From an uncultured beta proteobacterium (GTDB lineage: Bacteria > Pseudomonadota > Gammaproteobacteria > Burkholderiales > SG8-39), in assembly GCA_902826155.1 (NCBI GenBank), contig CADEDU010000003.1, positions 79,869 through 143,868 of the forward strand: a DNA stretch of 64,000 bases, given 5' to 3'. Positions 17,543 through 26,278 of this stretch are shown here, piece after piece. Numbering within the stretch: the first letter of the stretch is position 1; every line of letters starts with the position of its first letter. The notes below the pieces were generated by a model. That model was not told where the DNA came from. It worked only from the letters and a program-made list of their open reading frames with translations, and ran no database searches. A program made the translations under genes and the position numbers.

Positions 17543-18235
17543 CTAGAACGCCAGATAGCGTCGCTCGTCGTACAACGCGCCGGTCATCGGCCCGAGCTGA
17601 TCGCGGAACAGACGAGTACGTGCGGCGATGATGTGCGCGAGGTAGTCCGCTTCGCTGCGCCAGACTTCCACGACCGAGAAGTGGTTCGGACGCGAGCTTT
17701 GCTGGAACACCTCGAAGCGCGCGTTGCCCGCCTCCTTGCGACTGGCCGCGACCAGATCTTGCAGCGCCTCGACGCACTTGTCCTTGCTGGGCGGCGGCAC
17801 ATCGACATGCGAGACGATCACGACCGCTTTGCCGTCGGGCGCGCGCGCCGCCTCGGCAGCACTCACCGACAGACTCCCATGCAGGCGCACGTCGAAGGGG
17901 GCGATCAGATGCGGCTGGATATCGACAGCGAACTGTCTGGTATGCGCGGCTTGCTGGTGCGCCTCGAACGCCTTCGCATCGGACCAGGTGCCCACCAGCA
18001 CGAACTGGTTCGACGGGGCCGCTCGCTGCAGCGCCTCGAAGCGCTGATTGCCCCGATCGGCGCGGCCGGCGGCAGCGAATCGCTTCATCAGCGCTGCGCC
18101 CTGCGCTGCTGCGCCCGGCGCCACTTCGATGTAGGTGACGACGTACAGCGCACCGTCTTGAGCCTGCACATGTTCGACCACGCCCAGGGTCAAGCAGGCG
18201 CAGCCTACGAGCATAGATCTCAGCGTCCGAATCAT
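17543..18235 (-). CDS. Secreted protein with two antibiotic-biosynthesis-monooxygenase (ABM) domains
   Basis: A 230-residue protein. ATG at 18235 sits after GGAGGAG, so the upstream GTG is not used. It has a signal sequence (MLVGCACLTLGVVEHVQAQ) and then two related ferredoxin-like ABM domains: residues 30-120 (YVVTYIEVAPGAAA...FEALQR...GTWSDAKAFEAHQQAAHTR) and 130-225 (VIVSHVDVPP...FEVFQQ...EVWRSEADYLAHIIAARTR). ABM domains occur in small monooxygenases and in stress proteins. Export of a tandem-ABM protein is uncommon. It is first in an operon with the GlcG-like gene; its promoter lies in 18236-18588. Confidence 0.82.
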   Translation of the reverse strand: MIRTLRSMLVGCACLTLGVVEHVQAQDGALYVVTYIEVAPGAAAQGAALMKRFAAAGRADRGNQRFEALQRAAPSNQFVLVGTWSDAKAFEAHQQAAHTRQFAVDIQPHLIAPFDVRLHGSLSVSAAEAARAPDGKAVVIVSHVDVPPPSKDKCVEALQDLVAASRKEAGNARFEVFQQSSRPNHFSVVEVWRSEADYLAHIIAARTRLFRDQLGPMTGALYDERRYLAF

Positions 18236-18588
18236 GCGCTCCTCCACTTTGGTTGGATTGCCTCGACGTTGCGCGTGGCCCGCAGACGGCCGCGCGAGGA
18301 GTCGTTGCGCATCGTGTCACCGTCCGGGTCCGATAGCCAGCACTTGTGTGCCGCTTCGGGCGGGCCATCCATCCCGCTTCAAGGCGGGGGCCGTCCACGC
18401 CTTTCGGGCGGCCGTCAGCGGCTCCAAAGTGATGGGGCGGGGCGGCGATCCGGCCAGTCCGATTGACGATTTGTTCGGACTAGTACTAGATTGCGCCCGG
18501 ACGCGCCCAGCCACACGGGCTTTGCGCCCGCGCCTCCATGTTTCGACACTACCGTGTGCGTCAATCGATCGAACCCGAAGGAGTAGAA
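18236..18588. other. Intergenic region between divergent ABM and lectin genes
   Basis: A 353-bp stretch carrying both divergent promoters. It is very GC-rich up to 18460, with several G/C runs, and becomes AT-richer at 18461-18495, where a promoter-like pair is seen. No open gene was supported. Confidence 0.5.
18463..18492 (+). promoter_or_regulatory. Candidate sigma70 promoter of the lectin-like lipoprotein gene
   Basis: TTGACG (18463-18468) is followed after 18 bp by TAGATT (18487-18492). It lies about 100 bp before the start codon and within the AT-richest part of the intergenic region. Confidence 0.4.
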
Positions 18589-19254
18589 ATGAAGCGCTCG
18601 ACCATCCTCAAAACCGCCGTGATCGGCTCCCTTGCCGCCATAGTGGTCGGCTGCCAGATGCCGGCCTCTACCGGCCCGATGTCGTTTTTCGTCACCAGCA
18701 CCGGAAAAGGCAATGGCGCCAATCTCGGCGGACTGGCCGGCGCCGACGCGCACTGCGCTTCGCTCGCCAAGGCGGCCGGCTCGAACCTCACCAACTGGCG
18801 CGCCTACCTCAGCACCACCTTGCCCGGCGGCGATGCCGGCGCCAACGCCCGCGACCGGATCGGCAGCGGCCCCTGGTACAACGCCAAAGGCGTGATGATC
18901 GCGCGCAACGTCGACGATCTGCACTCCGACGGCAACAACCTCACCAAGCAGACCGCGCTCACCGAGAAGGGCGCGCTGGTCAATGGCCGCGGCGACAACC
19001 CGAATGTGCATGACATCCTCACCGGAACCGATCCCGAGGGCCGCTACTCGACCGCCGGCGGCGATACCACCTGCGGCAACTGGACCAAGGACGCCGACGG
19101 CTCGGCGATCGTCGGTCACCACGACCGCATCGGTCTGAAAGACACGCGCCACATGAAGTCGTGGAACTCCTCGCACGGCACGATCGGCTGCAGCCAGGCG
19201 CACCTGGTGAAAACCGGCGGCGGCGGATTGTTCTACTGCTTCGCGACGCAGTAG
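18589..19254 (+). CDS. Lectin-like (endostatin/C-type-fold) lipoprotein
   Basis: A 221-residue secreted protein. ATG at 18589 follows AAGGAG. The signal ends in a lipobox (IVVGC, Cys22). The domain that follows begins FFVTSTGKGNGANLGGLAG, with conserved Cys in DAHCASLA, WRAYLSTT, DRIGSGPWYNAKG, TTCGNWTKD, SWNSSHGTIGCS and a final LFYCFA. This is the family often annotated as lectin in proteobacteria, resembling the collagen XVIII endostatin fold, with about four Cys outside the lipobox probably forming disulfides. Role and ligand are unknown. Confidence 0.85.
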   Translation: MKRSTILKTAVIGSLAAIVVGCQMPASTGPMSFFVTSTGKGNGANLGGLAGADAHCASLAKAAGSNLTNWRAYLSTTLPGGDAGANARDRIGSGPWYNAKGVMIARNVDDLHSDGNNLTKQTALTEKGALVNGRGDNPNVHDILTGTDPEGRYSTAGGDTTCGNWTKDADGSAIVGHHDRIGLKDTRHMKSWNSSHGTIGCSQAHLVKTGGGGLFYCFATQ

Positions 19255-19261
19255 CGCCGCT

Positions 19262-20749
19262 TCAGCGATTGCGCAGGATTTCCTGCGCGGCATTCATGCC
19301 GGCAGCACCGGCGATGCCTCCGCCCGGATGCATTGCCGGCCCACACAGGTACAGCCCTTCGATCGGCGCGCGATAGCGCGCCAGCGCCGGCACCGGTCGC
19401 ATCCACAGCGCCTGATCGAGCGCGAGGTCAGCGTCGTAGGCCTGCCCCTCGTACCAGCCCTCACGCGCCTGCAGATCGGCAGGTGCCTCGACGCTGATCG
19501 AGCGCACTGAATTGGTGATCGCGGGTTGCTGTTCACGCAGCTTCTGCACCACGAAGCCGGCGATCGCTTCGCGCAGGCTGTCGTCCCACCGGTCGTCGTT
19601 GCCTTGATCGTCGCGCAACGCGTAAGGTGCGCATTGCAGATGAACCTCGAGGCGGTGCGTAGCCGCGGCGGCACGCTCACCGTACGCCGGCTCGACCCGA
19701 TGCGCCGAGACCACGAACCACGGCTGTTCGGCGACGCGTCCGTACTTGCCGTCATCGTGCGCCCGTTGTACGTAGTCGAGCGACGGTGCGATCACCAGAT
19801 TCGGTTGATCGAAGGCCGCATCGAGCACCAGCGTCACGCGCGCCACGACACCGCGTGCGCGCACGTTGCGCAACGCACGCACCAGCGCCGGATCGAGCCA
19901 CTTTGTGTCGAGCTGGTCGAGCAGTGCGCGCCGCGGATGCTCGCTCGAGACGACCAGCGCGGCGCTGATCTCCTCGCCGCCGCTCAACACCACGCCGACG
20001 ACGCGTCCTCCGCTCACCTGAATCTGCGCGACCTGCGCATTGCGCCGGATCTCGATGCCCGGCCTGCGTTCCAGCACCTGGACGATGTTCGAACGTGCCG
20101 GGCGGAACACGCCGAGCGGACTGCCGACATGGTGATGCAGCAGCCCGAACGTGCTGCCGCTGGCGCGCGGACCCTGGCGTTGATGCATCACCGCCATCGC
20201 GCCGAGGGCGCCCTTGAGCGCCGCACTCTCGAACCAGTCGTCGAGCAGATCGGCAACCGGCATCGGCAGGAACCGCAGCACATCGACCACCGTCTGCGGG
20301 CCGGCGCGACGCGTGCCGAAGGCCCATTTCGCCATCTGCCACAACTCGCCGCGATCGTCGGTCAGCGGATCCGGCGGCGGCGCGGTGTAGAGCGACTCGA
20401 GGATTCGCGCGGCGGCGGCCATGCGCGTACAAAACGACGGCCACTTCTCGGCATCCTCGTTGCTCACGCGGCGGATCGATTCCACCGAGCGCGCGATGTC
20501 CTGGTACAGCTCGAGATGCCCGCCCGCTTCCAACGGCGCGGCCAGCCACGGACCGGCACGCTCGATGCGCAGTCCGTGCTGCTCGAGCGCGAGATCGCGC
20601 GCGATCGGCGCCGGCACCCAGCCCACCGTGGAACCGTGCGACGCGCTCGAGCGCTCATCGAGCACGAGCACGCGATGGCCGGCGCGCGCCAGATAGTGCG
20701 CGGCGACCAGGCCGTCGACCGTGGCGCCGATGACGATCGCGCTCGCCAT
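19262..20749 (-). CDS. Phytoene-dehydrogenase-like FAD-dependent oxidoreductase (second copy)
   Basis: A 495-residue flavoprotein. ATG at 20749 places the dinucleotide-binding motif at the very N-terminus, but in altered form: IVIGATVDGLVAAHYLARAG, where the usual GGGxxG is GATVDG. The C-terminus has the FAD-contact GLYLCGPAMHPGGGIAGAAG block of the phytoene desaturase/PYROXD2-like group. It is a diverged paralogue of the next gene upstream, 28 bp away in the same operon. With two partially degenerate glycines it may be a non-catalytic partner in a heteromer. Confidence 0.86.
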   Translation of the reverse strand: MASAIVIGATVDGLVAAHYLARAGHRVLVLDERSSASHGSTVGWVPAPIARDLALEQHGLRIERAGPWLAAPLEAGGHLELYQDIARSVESIRRVSNEDAEKWPSFCTRMAAAARILESLYTAPPPDPLTDDRGELWQMAKWAFGTRRAGPQTVVDVLRFLPMPVADLLDDWFESAALKGALGAMAVMHQRQGPRASGSTFGLLHHHVGSPLGVFRPARSNIVQVLERRPGIEIRRNAQVAQIQVSGGRVVGVVLSGGEEISAALVVSSEHPRRALLDQLDTKWLDPALVRALRNVRARGVVARVTLVLDAAFDQPNLVIAPSLDYVQRAHDDGKYGRVAEQPWFVVSAHRVEPAYGERAAAATHRLEVHLQCAPYALRDDQGNDDRWDDSLREAIAGFVVQKLREQQPAITNSVRSISVEAPADLQAREGWYEGQAYDADLALDQALWMRPVPALARYRAPIEGLYLCGPAMHPGGGIAGAAGMNAAQEILRNR

Positions 20750-20777
20750 CAGTGGGCCCTCGCTGCAAGCGCCGCGT

Positions 20778-22358
20778 TCACGCCGCCTCCGCCAGAATGC
20801 CGAGCGCGGCATTGCGCCCCGGCGCGCCCATCACGCCGCCGCCAGGATGCGTACCCGAGCCGCATTGATACAGTCCGGCGATCGGCGTCTTGTATTTGGC
20901 CCACTTCGGCACCGGGCGCAGGAAGAACATCTGCTGCAACGTCAGCTCGCCGTGGAAGATGTTGCCCTCGCTGATGCCCACCATGTTCTCGATGTCGGCG
21001 GGTACCACCACCTGCCGATGCAGGATCGATGACTTGATGTTGGGCGCGTAGTGCGCGAGCGTGTCGATCACCGCATCGCCGAACGCGTTGCGTTTCGCAT
21101 CGGTCCAGCCGCCGTTCAGGTGATACGGCGCGTACTGCGCGAAGATCGACATCACATGCTTGCCCGGCGGCGCCATGCCCGGATCGATCATCGACGGAAT
21201 GATGATGTCCATGTACGGACGCTGCGAGAACTCGCCGTACTTGGCTTGATCGTAGGCGCGCTCCAGGTAGTCGACGCTCGGACTGATCGAGATCGCCCCG
21301 CGCAGGTGGGGGCCCACGCCCGGCATGCAGGTGAAGTCGGGCGCTTCGGCCAGCGCCAGGTTCACCTTCGCTGAGGTACCGCGGAACTTAAAGCGCTCGA
21401 TCTCGGCGACGAAATCGTTCGGCAGATGCTTGGCGCCAACCAGCCCGAGAAACGTGCGGCGCGGATCGGCACCGGAGATCACCCGCTTGCCGCGCACTTC
21501 CTCGCCGCCTTCGAGCACGACACCGATGGCGCGCCCGTTCTCGATCAGCACCTGCGCAACCGGCGCCTGGGTACGGATCTGCGCGCCGAACGCCTGGGCG
21601 CTCGCGGCAATCGCGGCACTCACCGAACCATTGCCGCCTTTGGCGAAGCCCCAGGCGCGGAACACGCCGTCGAGCTCGCCCATGTAGTGATGCAGCAGCA
21701 CGTACGCGGTACCCGGCGAACGCGGCCCATGCAAGGTGCCGATGATGCCGCTCGCCGACTTGGTGCCCTTGAGCGCTTCGCTCTCGAACCACTCGTCGAG
21801 ATAGTCGGCCGAACTCATCGTGAGCAGCTTGTGCAACTCATTGAACTGCTCGCGACCCAACCCACGAAAGTACTTGCCCAACCGCCACAGGCCCATCAGC
21901 TCGCGCGGACTGGTGGAAGTGGGATCAGGCGGCGTCATGCTGAGCATCGGCTTCACCGCGCGGGCCATCAGATGCATCAGACGCGAGAAGTCGTCGTACG
22001 CCTCGGCATCGCGCAGCGAGTGGCGCGCGAGTTCGCGCTTGTTCTGATCGTGATCGTTCCACTGCGCGAGGTAGTCGCCGTTGGCCAGCGGTGTGAGCGT
22101 GCTCTCCAACGGCAGGATGTGCAGGCCGTGCCGCGGCAGTTCGAGATCGCGAATGATCTCCGGGCGCAGCAGGCTAACCACGTAGGAGAACACCGAGAAG
22201 GTGAAACCGGGCACCACCTGATCGCTGTACGCGGCGCCGCCGATGCGTTCGCGGCGTTCCAGCACGACGACCTTGCGTCCGGCGCGCGCCAGATAGGCCG
22301 CAGCGACCAGTCCGTTGTGGCCGCCGCCGATGACGATCGCGTCGTATTGAGTGGTCAT
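20778..22358 (-). CDS. Phytoene-dehydrogenase-like FAD-dependent oxidoreductase (PYROXD2-like)
   Basis: A 526-residue flavoprotein with a perfect N-terminal FAD motif (AIVIGGGHNGLVAAAYLARAG, read as separate GGGHNG and downstream VVLERRERIGGAA) and the C-terminal block YQCGSGTHPGGGVMGAPG. Length and blocks match bacterial phytoene-desaturase-like oxidoreductases near PYROXD2 rather than carotenoid genes; no crtB, crtE or crtY is present. It lies 10 bp after the aminomethyltransferase gene and 28 bp before its paralogue, forming a three-gene operon. The substrate is unknown; link to the folate enzyme suggests oxidation of an N- or O-methylated compound. Confidence 0.9.
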   Translation of the reverse strand: MTTQYDAIVIGGGHNGLVAAAYLARAGRKVVVLERRERIGGAAYSDQVVPGFTFSVFSYVVSLLRPEIIRDLELPRHGLHILPLESTLTPLANGDYLAQWNDHDQNKRELARHSLRDAEAYDDFSRLMHLMARAVKPMLSMTPPDPTSTSPRELMGLWRLGKYFRGLGREQFNELHKLLTMSSADYLDEWFESEALKGTKSASGIIGTLHGPRSPGTAYVLLHHYMGELDGVFRAWGFAKGGNGSVSAAIAASAQAFGAQIRTQAPVAQVLIENGRAIGVVLEGGEEVRGKRVISGADPRRTFLGLVGAKHLPNDFVAEIERFKFRGTSAKVNLALAEAPDFTCMPGVGPHLRGAISISPSVDYLERAYDQAKYGEFSQRPYMDIIIPSMIDPGMAPPGKHVMSIFAQYAPYHLNGGWTDAKRNAFGDAVIDTLAHYAPNIKSSILHRQVVVPADIENMVGISEGNIFHGELTLQQMFFLRPVPKWAKYKTPIAGLYQCGSGTHPGGGVMGAPGRNAALGILAEAA

Positions 22359-22368
22359 GGTGCCGGGC

Positions 22369-23556
22369 TCAAGCGCGTTTGCGTTCCGGATCGAAGAACG
22401 GCTTTTTCACCACGCGCACCGCGGCGCGCTGGCGTCGATGCTCGACCGTGACTTCCATTTCGAGCGAGGTGCCGACTGCCGCATGCGGTGACTCCAGGTG
22501 CGCGAGCGCAATGTACTTCTTGAGCAGCGGCGACCAGGTGCCGCTCGTGGCATAACCCACCTGCTTGCCCGCCGCGTAGATCGGTGTGCTCGTGCGCCAG
22601 GCGGCTAGTGGCACGCGCGGTGCGAGCCCTACAGCAGCGAACAGGCGTTCGAACGATTCCCACTCGACTTCCACGCCGACGAACTGCCACGCCGGGCCAC
22701 GCACCTTCTCCGCTGCGAGCGCCGCCTTGCCGATGAATTGATCCTTGTCGAGATTGACCGCCCAGCCCAGGTCGAGCTCGAACGGCGAACTCAACTGATT
22801 GTCGATGAGCGCCTTGCGCGCCGAGACGTAGTCGACATCCAGCAACATCAGCCCCGCTTCGATCCGCGATACGTCGAGCGCCAGCATGCCGGTGGCCTGA
22901 ATGCCGTACGCGGCGCCGACCTCCATCAACGCATCCCACACCTTGAGCGCCTGCGAGGCGTCCATCCAGATCTCGAAGCCCAGATCGCCGGTATAGCCGG
23001 TGCGCGAAATGCTGACCGGCACGCCGCGCAGGCGCGCATCGGTCAGGCGGAAGTACTTGAGATCGACCAGGCTCTCGCTGCAGGCACGTTCGAGGATCGC
23101 GCGCGAGGTCGGCCCCTGCAGCGCGAGCGCCGCGATCGATTCGGAGTAATCCTCGATCTCGACGTCGAGCCCGATGGCGTTGTCTTGCAGCCAGCGCAGA
23201 CTCGGATCGGCCGAAGTCATGCGAAACACCTCTTCGCCCAGGCGCGCCACCGTGCCGTCGTCGAGTACCTTGCCGCGCGCATCGCACCACGGCGTGTAGT
23301 ACACCTGCCCGACCGCCAGGCGCGACACGTCGCGCGTGATGATGCGATCGAGCAACCGTGCGGCGCCGCGGCCGCGCACCAGATACTTGTAGAGCGGCGA
23401 CACATCGAGCAGCGCCGCGGCGGTGCGGATCGTGTGGTACTCGCGCTCGTGCGACAGCTCATACGAGCTGGCCACCGCATATCCCGACCAGCGCCGCCAG
23501 GCGTAGCTCACGCACAACGCGGCGGTGCGCTCGTGGAACGGCGTGCCTTTGAGCAT
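22369..23556 (-). CDS. Aminomethyltransferase (GcvT) family, folate-dependent
   Basis: A 395-residue GcvT-fold protein. ATG at 23556 gives LKGTPFHERTAALC and drops an unsupported extension. Family blocks: YHTIRTAAALLDVSPLYKY, LALQGPTSRAILE, SRTGYTGDLGFEIWM (folate-binding segment) and EAGLMLLDVDY. No gcvH or gcvP is nearby, so this is not the glycine cleavage T-protein itself; relatives (dimethylglycine, dimethylsulfoniopropionate or vanillate demethylases) pass C1 units to tetrahydrofolate. First gene of an operon with two FAD oxidoreductases, which could supply the oxidation step. Confidence 0.88.
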   Translation of the reverse strand: MLKGTPFHERTAALCVSYAWRRWSGYAVASSYELSHEREYHTIRTAAALLDVSPLYKYLVRGRGAARLLDRIITRDVSRLAVGQVYYTPWCDARGKVLDDGTVARLGEEVFRMTSADPSLRWLQDNAIGLDVEIEDYSESIAALALQGPTSRAILERACSESLVDLKYFRLTDARLRGVPVSISRTGYTGDLGFEIWMDASQALKVWDALMEVGAAYGIQATGMLALDVSRIEAGLMLLDVDYVSARKALIDNQLSSPFELDLGWAVNLDKDQFIGKAALAAEKVRGPAWQFVGVEVEWESFERLFAAVGLAPRVPLAAWRTSTPIYAAGKQVGYATSGTWSPLLKKYIALAHLESPHAAVGTSLEMEVTVEHRRQRAAVRVVKKPFFDPERKRA

Positions 23557-23734
23557 GCGGGAGGTGGTCGGGGATGGACTGAGAGATCGTGGCGCAGCAA
23601 GCAGCGGCGATTCTAGCGAGGTGCAAGCCGCCCGGGCACGCACTGATTGCGGCGAAGCTGCACCTTAAACTGCTACGCTCCACGCGAATCAGCCCAAAAA
23701 TCAGCCAACACAGCAACCAACAAAGGAGACCGGC

Positions 23735-24280
23735 ATGGCCCGCATAGCAATTATCGATCGCGCCAACATGGACGCCGAGCAGGCGCGCGTCTACGACGCC
23801 GCCAAGGCGACGAGCGGCATTGTCGGTGGCCCCTACTACGCCTATATCCGCCTGCCCAAGCTGTTCGAAGCGGCGCAGAACATGCGCGCGTGCCTGGCGA
23901 GCGGACCGCTGTCCAAGCGCGAGCAGCAGATCGTCAACATGACGATCGCCCGCTTCTGGAATGCGCGCTATCCGTGGCATGCGCAGGTGCGCGGCGCACT
24001 CGCGGTCAACGTCGAGCGCGCGGTGATCGACGCCATCAACGCCCGCCGCACCCCCGAGCTGCCCGATGCGCGCGAACGCACCTGCCACGCGGTCACGAAC
24101 GAGCTGCTCGCCAACAAAGGGCTGAGCGACGCCACCTACGCGGCCGCCGACGCAACGATGGGCACGAATGATCTCGTCGCCCTGGTCGCCGCGATCGGCA
24201 GCTTCTCGATGACATGCATGACCGCCGGCACCTTCCAGATCGATCCGCCAAAGGACGATCCGATTCCGCTGGCTGCGTAG
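23735..24280 (+). CDS. Carboxymuconolactone decarboxylase/AhpD-like protein
   Basis: A 181-residue helical protein starting MARIAIIDRANMDAEQARVY after AAAGGAG. LSKREQQIVNMTIARFW and the PWHAQVRGAL segment match CMD/AhpD folds. The CxxC pair of AhpD peroxidase is absent, and the usual acidic residue before the HxxxA helix is Arg-Tyr-Pro, so it is not an obvious peroxidase or a classical decarboxylase. It starts 178 bp from the divergent GcvT operon. Confidence 0.83.
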   Translation: MARIAIIDRANMDAEQARVYDAAKATSGIVGGPYYAYIRLPKLFEAAQNMRACLASGPLSKREQQIVNMTIARFWNARYPWHAQVRGALAVNVERAVIDAINARRTPELPDARERTCHAVTNELLANKGLSDATYAAADATMGTNDLVALVAAIGSFSMTCMTAGTFQIDPPKDDPIPLAA

Positions 24281-24330
24281 ATCAATCGGCACGTGCGCGT
24301 GCGAGCGGCCCCGCTTCGGCTCCCTGGCCG

Positions 24331-25233
24331 ATGAGTACGCCTCAAGCACTCTCGCCACGCTACGCGCTCGCGCTGCTGGCGATCGTGGTGCTGTCGTGGG
24401 GCCTGAACTGGCCGGTCACCAAGCTCATCGTCGAGCACGTGCCGCCGTTGTGGACCACGGCGATCCGCTGCTGGATCGCCTGCGTCGCGCTCGCGGTGAT
24501 CCTCGCTGCCTCAGGCCGGCTGGTGCTGCCGCCGCGCGGTGACTTGCCCGTGGTGTGGAGCATCGCGTTGCTGCACATGGTGCTGTTCTCGACGCTGGTG
24601 GCGGTCGGCCTCAAGTTCGTGCCCGCCGGAAGCGCGATCGTGCTGGGCTACACGACGCCGTTGTGGGTCGCACTCGCCGCACCGCTGGTGCTGGGCGAGC
24701 GATCGAGCGCAAGGCAGCTCTTTGGCGTCGTGCTCGGGTTGTTTGGGATCGCGACCATGCTCAACCCCTGGGCACTCGACTGGAGCGACAGCAATATTCT
24801 GCTGGGCAGCGGCTGCATTCTGCTCGCGGCGGTCTGCTGGGCGGCGAACATCCTGTATGCGCGCTCGCATCGCTGGATCGCATCGCCGTTTCAGCTCTTG
24901 TTGTGGCAGACACTGGTGGCTGCGAGCGTACTTACCGTATCGGCGTTGCTCATCGAGGGCATGCCGAACGTTGCGTGGAACGCACGCCTGCTCGGACTGT
25001 TTCTCTACGGCGGACTGATCGGTACCGCGCTCGCCTATTGGGCGATGTCGGTCGTCAACAGGAGCCTGCCGGCGGTCTCCACCGCAATCGGCGTGACCGC
25101 CACGCCCGTGGTCGGCGTGGCTTTTGCGGCACTTGCGCTCGGTGAGCGCCTCGATGCGTCGCTCGTCATCGCCGCCGCACTCATCGTGAGCGGCATAGCC
25201 ATCACGACGTTACTGGACGACTCACGCAGGTAG
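24331..25233 (+). CDS. EamA/DMT superfamily transporter
   Basis: A 300-residue membrane protein with ten predicted helices in two EamA repeats; the first begins ALLAIVVLSWGLNWPVTKL and the second ILLGSGCILLAAVCWAANIL. Members export amino acids, nucleobases or other metabolites. ATG at 24331 is preferred because it directly precedes the first helix. It follows the AhpD-like gene by 50 bp on the same strand and faces a Bug gene whose stop is 8 bp away. Confidence 0.9.
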   Translation: MSTPQALSPRYALALLAIVVLSWGLNWPVTKLIVEHVPPLWTTAIRCWIACVALAVILAASGRLVLPPRGDLPVVWSIALLHMVLFSTLVAVGLKFVPAGSAIVLGYTTPLWVALAAPLVLGERSSARQLFGVVLGLFGIATMLNPWALDWSDSNILLGSGCILLAAVCWAANILYARSHRWIASPFQLLLWQTLVAASVLTVSALLIEGMPNVAWNARLLGLFLYGGLIGTALAYWAMSVVNRSLPAVSTAIGVTATPVVGVAFAALALGERLDASLVIAAALIVSGIAITTLLDDSRR

Positions 25234-25241
25234 ACGCCCCT

Positions 25242-26228
25242 CTACTGCTTCGGCTTCACGCCCAGCTGCTTGGCGATCGCGGCCAGATGCGCGGCCTGCT
25301 CGTCGATCGACGCCTTGAACTCCTCGGCCGTGCCCGGATTGATCAACTGCGCGGTGCTGACCAGTCGCTCGGCCACGGTGGGCTCGGCAACGACGGCCTT
25401 CACATCTGCCGCGATGCGTGCGCGCGCCGCTTCGCTCACACCGGCGCTGCGCATCGCGACCAGCCCGATCAAACCGTCGAAGCTCATTTCGGGCACGCCG
25501 GCCTCGACGGCGGTGGGCAGATCGAGCCCCGGCGCGCGCGTGCGATTGGTGACCGCCAGCAGCTTGATCCTGCCGCCCTGCGCCTGGCTGCGCACGATCG
25601 CGTACGCCGCGCCGTAGAGCTGGATGCGCGATTCAACCAGATCGTTGATCGCGCTCACCGTGTCCTTGTAGGTAATGTGCGTCATGTCCAGCCCGGCATT
25701 CTTGAAGTAGCCGGCGAAGATGATGTCGGTGACGGTGGTGACCGATGCCCAGTTGAACTTGCCGGGCTGCTGCTTGGCGAGCGCGAGCAGCTCCTTCAAT
25801 GAAGCGACATTGAGCGACGCGGGTACGGCCAACGCAACGACCGTGCTCGTCACGCGCGCGACCGGTTGTAACTCGGTGGCGTCGTATGGCAGCTTGCTGT
25901 GCAGATACGGGTGACCGACAAACGTCGAAGTCGGTCCGTAGAAGAACGTGTGATCGTCCTTCGCGGCGATGACGGCGTTGATGCCCACCACGCCGTCGGC
26001 ACCGGGCCGGTTCTCAACCACCACCGGCTGGCCCCAGCGCCCGGTGAGTCGATCGGCCAGCAGACGCGCACCGATATCGGCGCCCGAACCGGGCCCCAAC
26101 GGCACGACGAACTTGACCGGCTTCTGCGGCCAGGTCTGCGCGCCGGCCGGTGCGATGTGCACCGCCAGCACGGCTACGGCCATTGCGGCCAGATTCAGCG
26201 CGACGCGCGCGATCGATTTCGTATGCAT
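25242..26228 (-). CDS. Bug/TctC family periplasmic substrate-binding receptor
   Basis: A 328-residue receptor. ATG at 26228 gives the signal AAMAVAVLAVHIAPAGAQT, and the mature protein starts WPQKPVKFVVPLGPGSGAD. VENRPGADGVVG and THITYKDTVSA loops are present; the second departs from the common YKG pattern. It lies 50 bp after the ammonium channel on the same strand, but a functional link is not evident. Ligand unknown. Confidence 0.9.
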   Translation of the reverse strand: MHTKSIARVALNLAAMAVAVLAVHIAPAGAQTWPQKPVKFVVPLGPGSGADIGARLLADRLTGRWGQPVVVENRPGADGVVGINAVIAAKDDHTFFYGPTSTFVGHPYLHSKLPYDATELQPVARVTSTVVALAVPASLNVASLKELLALAKQQPGKFNWASVTTVTDIIFAGYFKNAGLDMTHITYKDTVSAINDLVESRIQLYGAAYAIVRSQAQGGRIKLLAVTNRTRAPGLDLPTAVEAGVPEMSFDGLIGLVAMRSAGVSEAARARIAADVKAVVAEPTVAERLVSTAQLINPGTAEEFKASIDEQAAHLAAIAKQLGVKPKQ

Positions 26229-26278
26229 GACCGGGATCCTCGTTACGGCAGCAGTTTTCAGGTGCAACGACAAGCTTA

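Noticed and set aside
19526..20974. 482-codon plus-strand frame opposite the flavoprotein genes
   Set aside because: Antisense shadow; low-complexity His/Arg content and no known domain.
19262..22358. Carotenoid biosynthesis cluster
   Set aside because: Phytoene-desaturase-like flavoproteins are present, but no phytoene synthase, GGPP synthase or cyclase genes accompany them; the partner is a folate enzyme.
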